In this document: piece by piece, positions 43,368 through 57,855 of the stretch
Layout of the letters: each line of letters opens with the position of its first letter
How positions within the stretch are numbered: position 1 is the first letter of the stretch
Assembly: GCF_932526225.1 (NCBI RefSeq)
Contig: NC_064042.1
Span: 12,287,040-12,351,039 of the forward strand
Source of the DNA: Nematostella vectensis
Taxonomy: Eukaryota; Cnidaria; Anthozoa; Actiniaria; Edwardsiidae
Direction of reading: 5' to 3'
Length of the DNA: 64,000 bases
Position numbers and translations under genes: made by a program
Notes under the pieces: model-generated
Databases searched by the model: none
Seen by the model: only the letters and a program-made list of their open reading frames with translations
What the model was told of the DNA's origin: nothing

Positions 43368-46300
43368 ACTCATTTTTTTTTTTGCAGCTTGTCTTGCAAA
43401 ATAGTTGCACGCGGCCAAGTCCCAGGGGTTCTTACTTGGGTTTTTAATCGGGTCCCCTGTGGTTTGTAAGGGTTGTGACGTCAAACGAAACAATCTACCG
43501 GTGGGTAAAGCTCGTCCCATACCCTGCGCTCTCTCACGGTTCATCTTCAAGCACAGCAAACACAGTAATAACGCCATAAACCAGGCTGAGTTTTTGTACA
43601 TGAAACCTTTTTTTTTAACGTAGAATGCAAGCTAGCTAGAAAGCTTTTATAATTTGAAAGACAGTTCACACTTAACAAATGTGCTGCATGCCACGTAGGA
43701 CTTCAATGGAGTTTTTGCAAAGTTGAGCGGTAAATTCTATAATATTAAGTGTTAGTATTACATTAAGCGGTGATACACCTGTGGTAAGTTTACCGTTCTA
43801 TGATTAATTTCGTGGCGCCGCTTCTTTCCTGAACGTTAATATTGATAATGTGCGCACGAAATTGATTGGAAAAATTGATGAAAAATAACTGTATTTGAAT
43901 CAAGCCGTGTGATCTAGCTAGCGGCAACATTATCATTTTCTCAGTTTTAGCGCCTACACTGCAAATACCAATAGATTTTAAGAGAACCAATATAGTTGTG
44001 TTATACATTTGAAGCATGTAATTGTAGTGTAGTGAAGTATACCAAAGATAATACAACATAGTCCCGTGTTTAGTGCCCGTGTTTATTTCCCATGCATCAA
44101 TTGCTATTACACCAAGAAACGCACCGACACTCGCAGGAGCGTGTCGGGGGGCAGAACTCAGAAAAGGCTCTAGAAATACGATTTCGTTGCACCCCCACCC
44201 CACAAAAGGTTTGACTGAAGATTCTGATAGCCAGATGTCCATAGATTCCGGATCAAACCTCCATGAGTTCAAATTGTGGGGTCGGGAACTTGGTATGATA
44301 CGGTTTTTGAGGGGGGTGGGTGGTCTTTTAAACAAGCCTGGAACCGTCTTTTAGGGGGTAGCCTATAACTTTAAAAATACATATTTTAAAAGAGAATAAT
44401 TGGTTTGATATTTGGCAGGTTTGTGTACACTATAAAGTTGTTTACTTAATGCTACATTTGGGTGGCATATGTACGTTTCCATAGCAACAGAAAGGCCAAA
44501 GGTGTATCGATCAGGGACATGAAAGCTTAAATACGACATGTCTGTATTTTGCGGCAATAAAATCATAAGAACTCAGTTGAAGTGTACTTTAATGCTTAAT
44601 TCCCATTGGAATGCATTTGCATTGTTCACTATAGGAAGGTTTTGCATTCCAGTCATCCTATTGAGTTACTACAATTAACGTAACCTGACACAAACCGCTG
44701 AGTGGATGACTTTCTCTATGACGTAACATCAATAAACACAGCCTCAAAATGCATGTATACATATATCAATATGATGCTACCTAACTCCATACCTTTCTGA
44801 CGGTCTCAGCTGTTACCATGACAACGGTAACTTTCAAACTGATTGCAAATTGTTGAATTTAAAAAAAATGTGTTTTCACCTATTACAATTTATTTACTTG
44901 TAGTAATTATGAATTGAATGCCATAAAGTTAGAATATTTTTGGGGGTATTTGTTGGCGGTTAATACTGCGTTGCTTCACAAAGTTCAAATGGTCCTTTTA
45001 AATTTCGCCGACTTCTGGAGGAAAAGGAAACCGCGCCGGGTTTCGCGGAAAATTCAACTAGCTCCGTTGACCTATGGACGAATAACTCTTTGCTCTCTAC
45101 TTTCAAGGTAAGTAAATTGTGTATATAAGATGTTATTAAATCATTTAGCTAAACAATAAAAAGTAGATCTTGAAGGTTTAATTATGTTAAGTGAATCAAT
45201 GAATAAAGATTATCAAAATAAGCATAAGCTTTCATTTAAAATCAGTACTGTTTTTCAATGTTTTGGATTCATAAAAAGCGGGACATGGAGGGTTTCAAGC
45301 CCTTTTTTCCCGAATGCCTTTCAGCCTTATCAGATTAGCCTTTTTTCGTAAAAAAAAATTCATTCACTGAAAAATTTTACCCGACACTCCGACACGCGCT
45401 TTGTAGATTTGTCGCAGGGTAGATTTGTATTCCTTTCTACTACAATAATAATACTTCAATGAACGTATCTCATGGATAAATAACATCATACTTTCTATGT
45501 GATCTCAGAATAATCAAATGTTTTATTCATATAAGGTTGTAAACCTCAAGTTTATGTTGTTTTTTTCGCTACAAGAAGCGATGGCAGTGCAAAAGAAACA
45601 AAGAAACACAAAACATGTCACAAAGCCGAAAAAAAAAGAACATTCGAAGCTCGACATTCGAATATCGAACAAAGCTAGTCAATTTATTCTAGGAAATGCA
45701 TAGAATCTTTGGATAGTTCAAATAAGGAATTCTTCAATGTTGTTGTTGTTCTCTAAGATTTTGTGTTGTTTAATTGCATTTTGAAGTGTGTAACTCGTCA
45801 GATAAAATATTGTTGTCAAACTTAAAGAATACGAACTTCTGTTGTAGTCCTACCAACTTGTCCAAGATATTTGAACTCTTCTGCCTCCATAGTTTCACCT
45901 TTTCTCGCCTCCCCTCAACCTTGATTGATGGCTTACGGTAGGTAGGTAAAGGGCAAAAATAAAATCAGAGCATTGTTCGAACCATTCCCATAACTCGACT
46001 CTCAGTAGTCTCTCGCTTGTCTGATCTTTGTTAAGAAGGGACGGTAATTAGATTCTCTCCGTACGATGTCGATGTCCACAGGTCTTGTTGTCCGCTAGTA
46101 CTTTCCCATCCAGAACGATTTGTACACGTGTCGTGTTCATTTAGACTAATTTTGAACTAATCCTCGAATCTCCTGACTACCAAAAGTAGCTTGTCTCTCT
46201 GGAAATCGAACACTTAAGAGAAACACAATTTCAAAGAGATTGCTAGCTCGTTTCAAAGGCAATAGACAAATTAGTTGATCATTACGCTGCCAAGACTCCG

Positions 46301-47031
46301 CAGCTGACCACGAGGTCATTTGACAATGAGAATGAATGACGTTACTCGAATGATCTAAACATGTTCTGATTGGCTCCCAGTATTCCATCTCCTAGCCTTT
46401 TATACGGTGAGACAAATATTCGCAGTGTATTCGCCAAAGCTTACAATTACAATAAGATATATATAGTCATATTGTCTTTATAAGTACGCGGAGAAATGTA
46501 ACGGGGTGGGAGGATGTGTGTGTGGAAGGGGAGGGGGTATTACGAGTAAATCTTTCTTCAGAATACTAAGATATCAAAGATTTGACCGAAAAATATCCTT
46601 CATCTCTCTGAATCCGACTTTACGTATTTTCTGATTACTTAACGATTATCTGATAAGCCTACGAGCATCCACACTGGGGTGGATCCAGGAGGGCGACTCC
46701 CCTTGGTGACGTGCTGCTATGCTGGATAGGGTAGGTTTTTTCTCTGTTCTAAACAGAAGCTATCTATCTTAAACGGGGAAATGGAAACTGGAAACACAGG
46801 GTCCCGATCGGTAGCCCTATACCCGAAAAGGGGGTGAATACTCCACCCCTCTCCCTCTTGTTGTTAATTGATGAAAAAAAAAATACATAATACATAATTA
46901 TACCATTGCGTTTGTTAAACACTTGTGAAGAGGGGAAACAGAGTCGTTTACTTGAAGTGACTTTAAAGAGATGTTTTTCTTGTCAAAGCTGTCTAAGTAA
47001 TTAATTAATTAGAGATTTGTTTACATTAGGC
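43368..47031. other. PKS 3' flank and non-coding start of copy B
   Basis: 43368-43505 is single-copy in this window and holds no gene. 43506-47031 matches 1-3526: no supported gene, with the orphan exon-like frame at 44914-45111 followed by GTAAGT. Confidence 0.5.
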
Positions 47032-48705
47032 ATGGCTAGTGAAAGTCCATTAAAACGACCAAGGCTAAGATGTGACGTCACTCCAACCGACTGATCGCTT
47101 TGCATCTTTTGCCAGAAAGTGAAAAGGAAGGGCAGCAAAACTCTTGTGAACATAGTAACGGACGAATGTGTGCAAAAAACATTTTCTGACAACTCGTACT
47201 GAAGCGAACAGTTAAAAAAGCGATTTTAAAGCGCATTTTTCGGATGAATAACTATTCATAAACAACCCGACTTGAAAAAGTCTGAGCTTGTCTACTCAAG
47301 TAGTTTGACTGCTGGCGATATCATAGACAAGCTACCATCATGCCAAGAGAAGGAAGAGGGAAATCATAAGGGCGGAGAAGAGGTGACACCATCTAGAATT
47401 GTTTTTTATGCGGCCCAGATAATAAAGGCAGAAGTGAAGCAGTGCAAAGGAGTATCAATCAAACCTTTGGATCCAGATGATGTGTCGATAGAAAATGGAA
47501 AACGCATCATTCCAGGATCTCTAGAAAACTTCCTAAGGCGGTGCCTATCACAAGATGATGAGTTTGAAGCGACACCAAACCAAAGAACGCCGGGATACCA
47601 TGTTGGGGCAAGACCTCATTCACGCAATCAGCAACGGCCGTGTTAGAACACCCAAACATGTTGGCCTTGCTGTAACTCTTCATCATCTAACGGGATCCAA
47701 GGAGATAATAATGCTACTAAACCGAATGGGCCACTGCTCTTCCTATGAAGATGTCGAGGTGGCAAATACGTGTATGGATCATGGCTAGGTCTGGTGATGT
47801 GGTTGTTCCGTCTAACATTGTTCCAGGCGGCTTTGGCAATTTGCGGCGGACAATAATGATTCCAACGAGGAGATACTAGACGGCAGGCAGGCAACACACT
47901 CGACAACAATTGTAGCTTTTCAAAGAAAGCAGTTCGGACCAGCCCCACAAGTCCATACAGACCACTCAGTGCGCCGAAGGTCAATCGATGTGGTCTCAAG
48001 CCCGCAATTACACGAGTTTAGTGCTTAAGGCAAAAGACCAGACGTGCCAACGCTTTTCAGGAGCTTCTCGCCGGCTCTGGAGATGGTGTCCTCTCCTGCA
48101 AATGATGTTTTAGCAAAGGATATCGTCTGGCTACTCCTGAGGATGAAAAAAACCCCGTTTGACAACAGGCCCGATAAATTAGATCCAATTCAGATGACGC
48201 CAAGCTGGACTGCATTCAATACAGAGATGCCGAATGAAGAAATCCCGCAAACTACGATCGGGTATTGTCCACTGATTGCCAAGTCCCCAACAGGGATATC
48301 AACTGTTTATACTGTCCTTAAAACAACACAAGCAATGTCGGAGAAGGTTGGACAAACACGCTGTGATTACGTTTGATCTTGCTATCTATATGAAAGCAAA
48401 GGCGATTCAGTGGCGCTATCCAGACGAGTTTAGGAATTTGATAGTGATGATTGGTGGCTTCCATATCGCTCATAATATATAACTTATATATAACTTTTTG
48501 TCTGTGATAGGAAAGATGTTCCAGGAGAGCGGGAGTAGTATGCTGGGGATGACTAGGGCAATAATTGCAAGCACTTGCGTATCTGCAAGTTCTATTGTTT
48601 GCTCTGATAGGTATATGATGTATATATTTTCACTTTTTTATTTTTCATTTTTTATTTTTTTTTTTCATTTAGTCAAGATAACTTTAATATACTCCATTAG
48701 TTAGG
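47032..48705 (+). pseudogene. Decayed uncharacterised multi-copy protein gene (copy B)
   Basis: Same broken gene as 3527-5200, with the same stop and frameshifts. It contains the single base difference between the copies (47891 G), which changes Ser to Pro only in a meaningless antisense frame. Confidence 0.6.
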
Positions 48706-48835
48706 GAGGGGGTGTATTGTTGTGGAGACTGGGGAGAGATGTGTACTGTGTGGGTGTTACTGATCCAACCGAACCGTCCGGGTGGTGGCTCAAATATAAA
48801 GGAATCGAGAACAATGGCGACCAATCGGAGCGAAG

Positions 48836-48862
48836 ATTTATTTATTTATTCATTTATTTATT
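48836..48862. repeat. (TTTA)n microsatellite (copy B)
   Basis: Same unit count as 5331-5357, which itself argues for very recent or artificial duplication. Confidence 0.85.
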
Positions 48863-48974
48863 GACTTATCGGATTATATCACCGCTCCCTGGAACTGGGT
48901 TTACTAGCTAGACTGTAAATAATGGCCTTGGATCGAGCGCTATGCAAACAGACCTTTGAAAATAACGGCGCTGA

Positions 48975-49079
48975 TTCAGGTATAGCGAATATGGAGAACA
49001 ATGTGCAGCCGCGGTTTACAAAAAGCTTCTGAGAATAAAACTCGCCTACAGACACCATGACGCCTTTTTGTTCCCATTA
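48975..49079 (+). pseudogene. 5' half of the split open frame (copy B)
   Basis: Equivalent of 5470-5574; ends at the TTA duplication 49077-49079. Confidence 0.45.
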
Positions 49080-49299
49080 TGCACCAGTCAATTGAAACCA
49101 CGGCACCCCGACCCCCGGGACATACGGGGAAGCAAATTTCCCTTTCGTAAACGGTCGTTGCCAATTATAACGGTCGTTGTCATTCCTGAGAACGGCCGTT
49201 GCCATTTTTAATCGTCGATGCCAAATCAAAAAACCACCCGGGAACCGACGACTTCCTTCGTGACTAGTTCGAGAGTGATTTTCACTCAAGAGTGCTGTA

Positions 49300-49307
49300 T
49301 GACGTCA
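49300..49307 (+). promoter_or_regulatory. CRE-like site, left TIR (copy B)
   Basis: TGACGTCA 22 bp before the ATG at 49329. Confidence 0.6.
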
Positions 49308-49328
49308 TTACCTGGCACTGTTTAGAAG

Positions 49329-50597
49329 ATGGCGGATCAGTCCACGTGCGCGAGTGCTGGACCAAAACCATCCCATTCTTCTGCAGACAAAAGATCTATC
49401 AAGAACCCAACAGGGTGGAACTCTTTTTTTCAATCAGTTGCGGTGAGTTTTTGGTATATTTCCTGAAAAAAAAATGGCGCATTTTGACACGAGAAAGAAC
49501 CAGAATACTTCGTGCTATTGCAGTAATAAATGCAGGCATCGTTTTATATTTTTTTTTCTGTATAACAGCCAGATGTCACGGAACAACTCGGAGATTCGGA
49601 GATTGGGCAGGTTTCCAAAGTCGTTGGGGCTATGTCGAAGCAATTGTCTGCTGATGTACGAAAGGTTGGATTATTTCCATCACGAGCTTTTATATTTCTT
49701 TACTTTAGAAAAACATTCGTAATATCAATAGAAACAAAGATCTTCCCCAAATTTGCGAATATTTGGCTAACTTTTGTGCCCCATCACCATTGGCTTTTTA
49801 TCAATAGACTAGAGAAAAATACAAGCCTTAGAGTATCCAGATTTCCAAATATGTTTTGGTCCTTGTCCAGTAGATGTAGGATCTTTATCTAACCTTATCA
49901 GATATGTAATTTGTGACATGCCAAGAGGGTTACTGCTTGGAATTTAATAGCCCCTTACCTTTTTTTTGGTAATTTTGCATTTTTTTTCCTACATCTTTAT
50001 CTAACCTTATCAGATATGTAATTTGTGACATGCCAAGAGGGTTACTGCTTGGAATTTAATAGCCCCTTACCTTTTTTTTGGTAATTTTGCATTTTTTTTA
50101 AATCCTTCTAATGATATTTTGTTTCTCCCCATTCCCCTTTGGATTTCCAGACCTATCACTGGTGTTGGTGGTGCACATTTTAAAATAGAATAGCCCATAT
50201 CAACTCAAGCCTAAGGCCATTTATCTAACCTTTATCAAATGTAGAATTTAGGGTCAAAAAGATTGTCAAAATATATACATAAATAATATCTTACTTTGAT
50301 TATATATAGGACTGGAAAGATAAAGCACAATGCCAAAGAGAAGAACTTGATATGGGCATTGCAGAAGAGGAAAAGTGTCCATCCCGCAACACCACATTCA
50401 AGAGGAAGAAGGACATGAAGTACCATAGAAAAGGCTGCCATGAGTGTATTTGTGAAATATGTCATAAGCAATTTAATCATGAGCAAAAACTGAAGAGACA
50501 TAAAAACAAAGAGCACAATGCAACATATAAATGTGGCACATGTCAAAAGAGTTTCGCAGAGAAACGAAATCTCAAGAGACATGAAAGTACCCATTGA
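49329..50597 (+). CDS. MULE accessory HMG-box-like/C2H2 protein (copy B)
   Basis: Exons 49329-49442, 49569-49664 and 50310-50597; 165 aa, identical to the product of 5824-7092. Intact frame. Confidence 0.72.
49881..50099. repeat. 112-bp tandem duplication (copy B)
   Basis: Equivalent of 6376-6594. Confidence 0.9.
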
Positions 50598-51295
50598 AAT
50601 AAATGAGTTATTCCAGAAAGAAATATTTTATATCATTTTAACATTGCTGACCCTAATAAATGTGGTACTGTATCACTATGTATTAAACAAACAGAAAAAC
50701 AAAACAAAATAATAATATACCATTTATTAAAAACTCATTACAGTGATAAAAGGCCTACCAAATTACTGAGCTGTTTACAGGACTAATAATAAGATAATGA
50801 TTATATACTGACTGTAAGCTAAGAATATATTAATGTAATAAAATTGTGTGTGCTTTTTCTTGCAATATATATATATATATGATGCAACCCAATCTTTCAT
50901 CAATTCTGTGAACTCTTGCTAACGATTTCTAACTGCTAAACTGTCTTCTGTAAATCAAAACCCCTGAAGCTTATTCATTCACCAACACTTAAATGGCTTC
51001 CAATCATACCATCTCACCGCAAGCGGTGCTGGCCAAGCATAGAGTACAAAATGTAATTCTGTTATAAATTCAAAGTTCAAATGATGGAAGCTGGTTTGCA
51101 GTTCAGCAATTGGAAATAGTTGGCAAGAGTGCAAAATTGGTTCAAAGGCAACAATTATATATATACTTTACTTTAAGTTTGCTGCTTTGCTACTGTAATG
51201 TTTATAAAAGAACAAGTCTAACAACAAAAATATTGAACATTGTATACCTTTGATGCATTCCATAAAACATACTTACAGGATTTTATAAAATTTCC

Positions 51296-54200
51296 CTAGG
51301 ATTTCTCTTTCTTTGTTTTTTTCTTTTGAATGTGCTTTGTCTTAGATTTCATAGTGTGGGACCCTGACTTTTTGCTGCTATTGACATTTGCCTGTACTAC
51401 TTTTGCCAAATCATGGCTGCGCTTCCTCTTCGATGTTGGTTCTTGAAGTTGTACTGGACGCCCTTTTGAAACAGCCTGAAGGCTTCCACTACCACACTTT
51501 CGCTTCCTGTTTGGCTGAACACGGATTTTTTTCCACTTCCCGTTTTCTTCAGTTCATTAGACACGAAAGAGAAAAGGGCACTCACCAAATTTGAATTCAT
51601 AGACCTTGTCGCTGTTAAGGTTGTTACTCTTTTGGAGAACTTTATTATTCCTTTAGCCAAATTAAGATCCCCAGAGCTTTGGAGGTTTTGAATAATTTGG
51701 TCACAAGAGCTCCTCATCAATTGTTGAGCATTTGCAATAATAGATTTATCCTCATCATGAATTTCTTCACCAGTCGTGTAGTTTGGTTCTTGATCCCTGT
51801 TAATGGATTTCTCAATGACAGTGCCACACTCATTAGGTCCACAAGGTTGCAATGTAATCTGTTCAGCCTCAGTTGAGCGCAATGGCATATAGTAACTAAG
51901 AGGAAGTGTCTCTCCTATAGCCAACCAGGCTAATTTCTGTCTCTCACGGGGATTGTTTACTGGGACAAAATTAACACAGTCTGCCAGCTTGGACACCCAA
52001 AGGACATACTGGTGTTTGCATGGGCTCCCATCTTTGCCAATGCCACAGGTACACATTCCAATAGTCATGTCTACTGTATGGCTGAAAAAAAGAAAAACTA
52101 TTGGGATATATCCTCTAGAAAAGATTTTTTTCTGGGAACATTGTCAACCACCAAATTCCATACAACACAATTATCTCTATTTAAAACATGCTACTTACAG
52201 AATATGTAACAGAAAATCGAAATGCAGGAATGGCATTGTATATTGCATCATGCACTGCTCCTAAAATATAATAATTAATTTTGCTCTTTATTTTCTGTGG
52301 CGTGGCATAAAAAAAGTTATACAATGAATTCTTGTGGTATACTGCAAAATATCCCACTTCTCACTTGTATTTTCTTTTAAGTGATGCATGGCATATTCTG
52401 CAGTATGCCACTCAAAAGTATTGTATAACGAGTAAATGTACAGAAAATATACTGACCTTTGACTGCCATCTGAAGAGCTTCCAACTTTGAAAGTATTATT
52501 ACCAAAACTTTCAACAGAAGAAAGGTAGCCATCAAGTTCTTTTCTATCTGGGACATTAAACCCAAAGCTCCCTTTCCCCATGAATCGATGTCTATAAGTG
52601 CCATCAAAACTCCCATCAGCAATACTGAGGAGTTTATTCTTGTAGTGGTCTTCTAAATCAATTGTAAGCTTGTCCAGAAGCCCAACAACATTGTACTCTT
52701 TTGTTCGCCGCAGAATTATATCTTTCAGAACCAGAAACTGAGCCTCAGCAAAATTGTTTGTGTGGTTCCCTCTAACAGGCAGTTCTTTTTTAAAGCATAG
52801 AGCAAAAGATTCTTTGTCATTGTAAAGTTTTTGTAAATAGCTTACTAAAGTGGGGTATTCCATGCAATGGTCATCATTTAAAAGTTCGCTAATGGCCTTG
52901 CGCACGGTGTTGCGCATCAGAGGGTAACAAAAATTATAACGCTAGGTTTATGATTATAACTTTGATCTCGAGAAAGCTACACACTTTTTATTTTATTTGG
53001 ATAACCTTTGTCTAATGTGCATCTCGAATCAAAAGTTTGAGATAGTAAACATTTCAAAAACATTAAAAAATATATCAAAATAAAAACAGTGCCATAAAAA
53101 CGGGCCGTTTTAAAGCCCATTTTTTATGAACATTGCTCCATCTTTTTGCTAATTGAAAAGAAACTTTTTCTTTTGTAGTTTGATCAATGTCATAAATGGA
53201 ATGCACTTGAAATTCTCTTTAAGATGCTGTCCTTTTTATAGAAAGAGGAAAAGAAATGTGAACAGACGGGAGCGATAAGCAGCGTTAGAATTTTTTTCGA
53301 CAATAGAAAACACAAAACCTCGAATTACGTCGCACCTTATTTTGCCTTTTTTTGCCCTTTTTGCCTTCATCGCGCCTTTTTTTGCCCTTTTGCTTTTTGC
53401 CCATTGCGCCCTTTTTGCCCATCGCGCCTTTTTTGCCTTTTTGCCCTTTTTGCCTTATTTTGTCATCGCGCTCTTCCTGCATTTTTATTGTGCTTTTTAT
53501 CCCGAATATTATCGAAATCTAAAACAAGTGCGAATAATATATATACTTTTCTAGACGTAATTTCAGAAGAAAGGAATGGCTGCTGGCAGCCTGTTGATAT
53601 AATTAAACTCCTCGGGTATTTGTCTACTTTCAGTTCTTGCTTCTCATCTTCTTATGCAAGACAAGAATTTGCCCCGTTCGAGTTTGAATATTGCAAACTT
53701 TAAAGCATGGAGAATTTTAGAAGCCTAACTTGTTCAATTAGAGCTCCCATAATCTGAATTTTTCGAAGCTGGATTAAATTTTGATTTTTTTTATAGCAGG
53801 ATTCTAGAGAGGCGCGCGATAGGGCAAAAAAGGCAAAAAAGTGCGCGATAGGGCAAAAAAAGGCAAAAAAGTGCGAGATAGGGCAAAAACATGCGCGATA
53901 GGGCAAAAGAAGGCAAAAAAGGCAAAAACAAGCTAGGGCAAAAAAATTGCGCGATAGGGCAAAACTAGGCAAAAAAGGCAAAACACATTTGCAGCGTTCA
54001 AATGTTACGCAGCAGTTGTTGATAACTACATAACGTCCATACTCCGACAACAAAATATCGAGGTTTTCTATTAGATTAGAAAAATAGTATGACTGTTTTT
54101 AAAAACTACGATAATCAAACTTTTATATCCGAAATTCCAGATACGTATAACCCAATACTTAAGAAATAGCAGTAAATCTAAAACGAAATGTCGAGAAATT

Positions 54201-55572
54201 TCTTGTTAAGCCAGGCTTGCGCAACACTGTGCGCAAGCCCTAAAGCTGTTCTCAAATTCTTGTTCTGTCTCTGCATATAGTGATTTCTTGAAAAGGTTGA
54301 GAATGAATGGTCTATCAGCAAGGTTGACATTGTTTTTGCTTTCATGAAGCCACCTCCAAAGTTGTTGGAGCATGTGAAATGTGCATAGAAGTAAGGTGGA
54401 TAGGGGCCAAATAGACTTCAGAGCATTTCGTTCCTCTTTACAGTTATCGGTAAGTATGACTTTTGGTCCATTTTCCTTTCCACGACCATTGAATGCATAT
54501 TCAGGTAAGCATGAGCAGAGCATTTTAAAGCCCTGCTTTAATGTGGACTCTCGCTCATCACTAGCTATCAGAATACCGAGTGGAAGTGCCCCTGAAACAT
54601 TATGTGTGCACATAACACTTTAAGATTGTGCTCCTCAGTGTTAGAAGTAGCATCAACAAACACCATTTCTCCAGACTGCTGAACTTCATTGTGTACACGC
54701 TTCATAAGGGGTGTAACAATAGCAACCAAAAGAGGTTTGTCCTCCCCCCCCCCGTACACTTGGTGGTGAGTGGTAGCATCAGGGTTATCTTTGCTATATT
54801 GTTCAAGCCTTTCAGCCAGTCTCTGGTACATCATTACCCCTTGTCCTCCATACCTATCCTTGCCATATTGTGTGTAAAGGTAGCTAAAGTCCCTTCTTCT
54901 TGGCACAACTGCTCGATTAGCCTTCTTTCGATGAAATTCCAAATAGTCATTACATGATTCCTTGAGCTCTTTTAAGTATTGTTGTCTTGCAGTTGCTGGT
55001 GTATGCCCACTTTTATACATTTTCAATACTCTTTCTGTACACTCAGGAGTCAGGTCCAGAAAGTTTGATGCCTCCAAAGTTTCAAGGGAGTGGTTGTGCT
55101 CCCACTCAATATCCAATGAGCAGCACCCCTTGTGGTCCAATTTGACAATCATCTGGAAGGGACAGTTGGTGTTTTTCACTCTAGCAGAAGGATTGATATG
55201 TAATTTTTTCTGTGGGTCCTTACTTGGGCTCCAGTTGCGAGTATTATGCTGACACCTATAATAATTCTGAAGCACGTAGCCACTCGTGGGGTTTTTCTTT
55301 GTCTTGAGCTTGATGGAAACGTTATTAATGACTTCGTACTCAGATATCCATAGCTCCAGGTTTTCTTCTGTAATATCTTCAGTCAACACGTGGGCCTTGA
55401 AGTTCTCTCTATTTCCTGAAATTGACTTCAGGTAGTAAAAAGAATCATCTGGGAGCGAGGCCAAAAAATACTCATCTGTAATTTCGGATAATTCAAACGA
55501 TCTCTTTTTCGAATGCACTTCTTTTATAGCTGAAGATATTAGATCTTTGAGAAAATCAGGTTTGTCCGCCAT
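51296..55572 (-). pseudogene. Disrupted MULE transposase (copy B)
   Basis: Equivalent of 7791-12067 with the same frameshift near 54610, the same MITE insertion and the same C-terminal frame changes; start at 55572. The shared lesions show that the gene was already dead when the block was duplicated. Confidence 0.85.
52893..54240. mobile_element. Nested Harbinger-like MITE (copy B)
   Basis: Equivalent of 9388-10735; TAA duplications at 52890-52892 and 54241-54243. Its inverted low-complexity arrays are at about 53339-53477 and 53811-53987. Confidence 0.85.
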
Positions 55573-55590
55573 CTTGAGCCATCCAAGTAA

Positions 55591-55598
55591 TGACGTCA
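55591..55598 (-). promoter_or_regulatory. CRE-like site, right TIR (copy B)
   Basis: TGACGTCA 19 bp before the transposase ATG at 55572. Confidence 0.6.
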
Positions 55599-56299
55599 TA
55601 CAACACTCTTGAGCGAAAATCACTCTCGAACTAGTCACGAAGGAAGTCGTCGGTTTGGTTGGTTTTCGATTTGGCATCGACGGTTTAAAATGGCAACGAC
55701 GGTTCTCAGGAATGACAACGACCGTTATAATTGGCAACGACCGTTTACGAAAGGGAAATTTGCAGCGGGGAAATTAACATTCATGTGGTGTGAAATGCGC
55801 GTTACTTTCCCGGCCACCAGGGCCTGTGACGCTATTAAAACCCCCGATACATGGCCCCGGTATTTTCCGATAACGTCCCATTTTCGAATGCCATACCTTT
55901 CTTTGAGCTGCCATGTTCAGTGAACTAAACTTCGGCGGGAAAAAGCGTATGCATGCTACACCCGCTTTCGGGCCCTCTCTAGTATTTTCACCACAGGCTA
56001 CCCCAAATTTTAAATTTAACAGACATCGATAGATAGAGAAAAAACTATATTTTTTTCAGTCAATACCAGAGATATAGATTTACAACTATCTTTGTTGAAA
56101 GATTATAATTTGAATATCCGGTTCCAATTTCCGGTTCAGCGTTAATTCCCCGCCCCCTTTTCCGGTCTGTTGAGGGCTTCTGTTAAATCCCCTGTCCCCC
56201 GGTGGACAACAGGTGTTAAATAGGTGTTAAAATCCCCCGCATGGCCGCGTTACCTCCCCGGTATGTCCCGGGGGGCCGGACTGTCAATTGACTGGTGCA

Positions 56300-56551
56300 T
56301 TATTTGCGGATACCTGTAATGCGTTATCGAGAACTGCCTCTAATAATGATAAAGCAGAGTTTAGACATTTTAAAAGTTATTTGTTTATGAAAATTGCCTC
56401 TTCATTCCCAGAAATAAGGGACATTAGCCAGCGGTTTCTCTGGGCTCACATTTTGCTAGGCCCGCGAGGAATAACAGCGGTATCACAAATAAAAACAAGA
56501 TTCCGGCCAGCACAGGGGCTTCCCTTTTATTGTTACACTCGAAGTTTTTAA
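56300..56551 (+). pseudogene. 3' half of the split open frame (copy B)
   Basis: Equivalent of 12795-13046. Confidence 0.4.
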
Positions 56552-57310
56552 TCAGGTTGACTAAAATTCCAAATAAAAGTAGTATTAGCGGTTTTTAAAC
56601 GTGCAAGAGGCATCTCTGATTTGATACGTCCAATGATAATGGAAAAACATTATATGCGCAAATTAAAAAAACATGTATTTTAGAAAGGCTTTATGGTTCC
56701 CCTGTGTCTATCCCAGAAAGCCTTGGGACCGTTTAAAAACAAAATGGAAAACGGACGAACGGAGAGAAGTTGTTCTTGCGGAGCGCACCGTTTTCCTTGC
56801 TTCAGTCTGTATCTTAAAGACAACAATAATGGTTCCTGAACTAGGCATAACTACATAAAATGTTATTTCTTCGGGAACAAAATTGGAAGGCGCTACTGCC
56901 TATTTTATTGGCCAATTTGATGAAAGGACAGTCGATTTACCAATTTCGAGTCCTGCACCTGTGATGCGGCGAACAGTTCTACCTTTTAAACGACTACTTT
57001 TATTCCCGATTTCAATGAAATTACAGAGAATGTATGGAGGATTGTATGCTCTCAAGCGAACAAAAGTGCAATGTCCAAGGAACAATTATAGGGCTTTCTC
57101 TGGCATCGTTTGAACGGAAAGTGTATCACTCGAATGGCAAGGGTTTTTTTTCGAGTCCTGCATCGTGAGCCCAAAATCTCTGAAACGGGAAAATTTGATA
57201 AATTGTGATGTCTCCTCACATTTCCTTATAATAAATGGCAGCCATTTTGACATTGTATGTGCAATTTTACGCATGCGCTGCGGCCATGTTGTCTCTTATT
57301 TCTGGGAATG
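56403..57310. mobile_element. 0.9-kb inverted-repeat element (copy B)
   Basis: Equivalent of 12898-13805. Confidence 0.55.
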
Positions 57311-57855
57311 AGTCGTCGCCTTTGAAGTATGGATTGTACCCTATGCTTTCAATGTCTGTGCTGCTGCCGTCACCTAATACTGTTTGTTCTCCGATTTAAA
57401 GTTTCTACCTTTCAGTTTAGGACGTGCTTGAAAATTACCCCGTGTAGCTGGGGATGTTAAAAGTTTTAGAATATACTTCACCTGAATTATATTTTAATTG
57501 AGATTTGAGGAGCTCGTTCTGCGTCGTTGCTCAGAAAGATGCATGCATGGCTGATATACCCAAAGGGATAAACAATCACACCGATGTTCTAGAAAAAATC
57601 CTTTTCAAATATGTGGTTTTGGTTTCTAACTGCTAGAACCATGCGAGTAATGGCCTTATCAAAATTACTGTACAAATGATGTTGATGATATTAAAGTATA
57701 TTATCCAGACAATCTTTAATACACTTTATTTTCATGCGCGATCAGAGGGGGTGCTTCATCTCTTATAAAGGAATCCAAAAATACTATGCATATATAATGC
57801 ATAAATATGATACCTGCGCACAACCCTCAGCCGCGCGTGAAAGTATATATGCAAC

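Larger units (their letters stand above)
49132..55763. mobile_element. Two-gene MULE (copy B)
   Basis: Equivalent of 5627-12258. TIRs at 49132-49315 and 55583-55763; degenerate 9-bp duplication at 49123-49131 and 55764-55772. It sits at the same internal site of the outer element, so it was duplicated with the block and did not insert independently. Confidence 0.9.
49080..56299. mobile_element. Outer TTA-flanked element (copy B)
   Basis: Equivalent of 5575-12794, with the same 16-bp terminal repeats and TTA at 49077-49079 and 56300-56302. Confidence 0.75.
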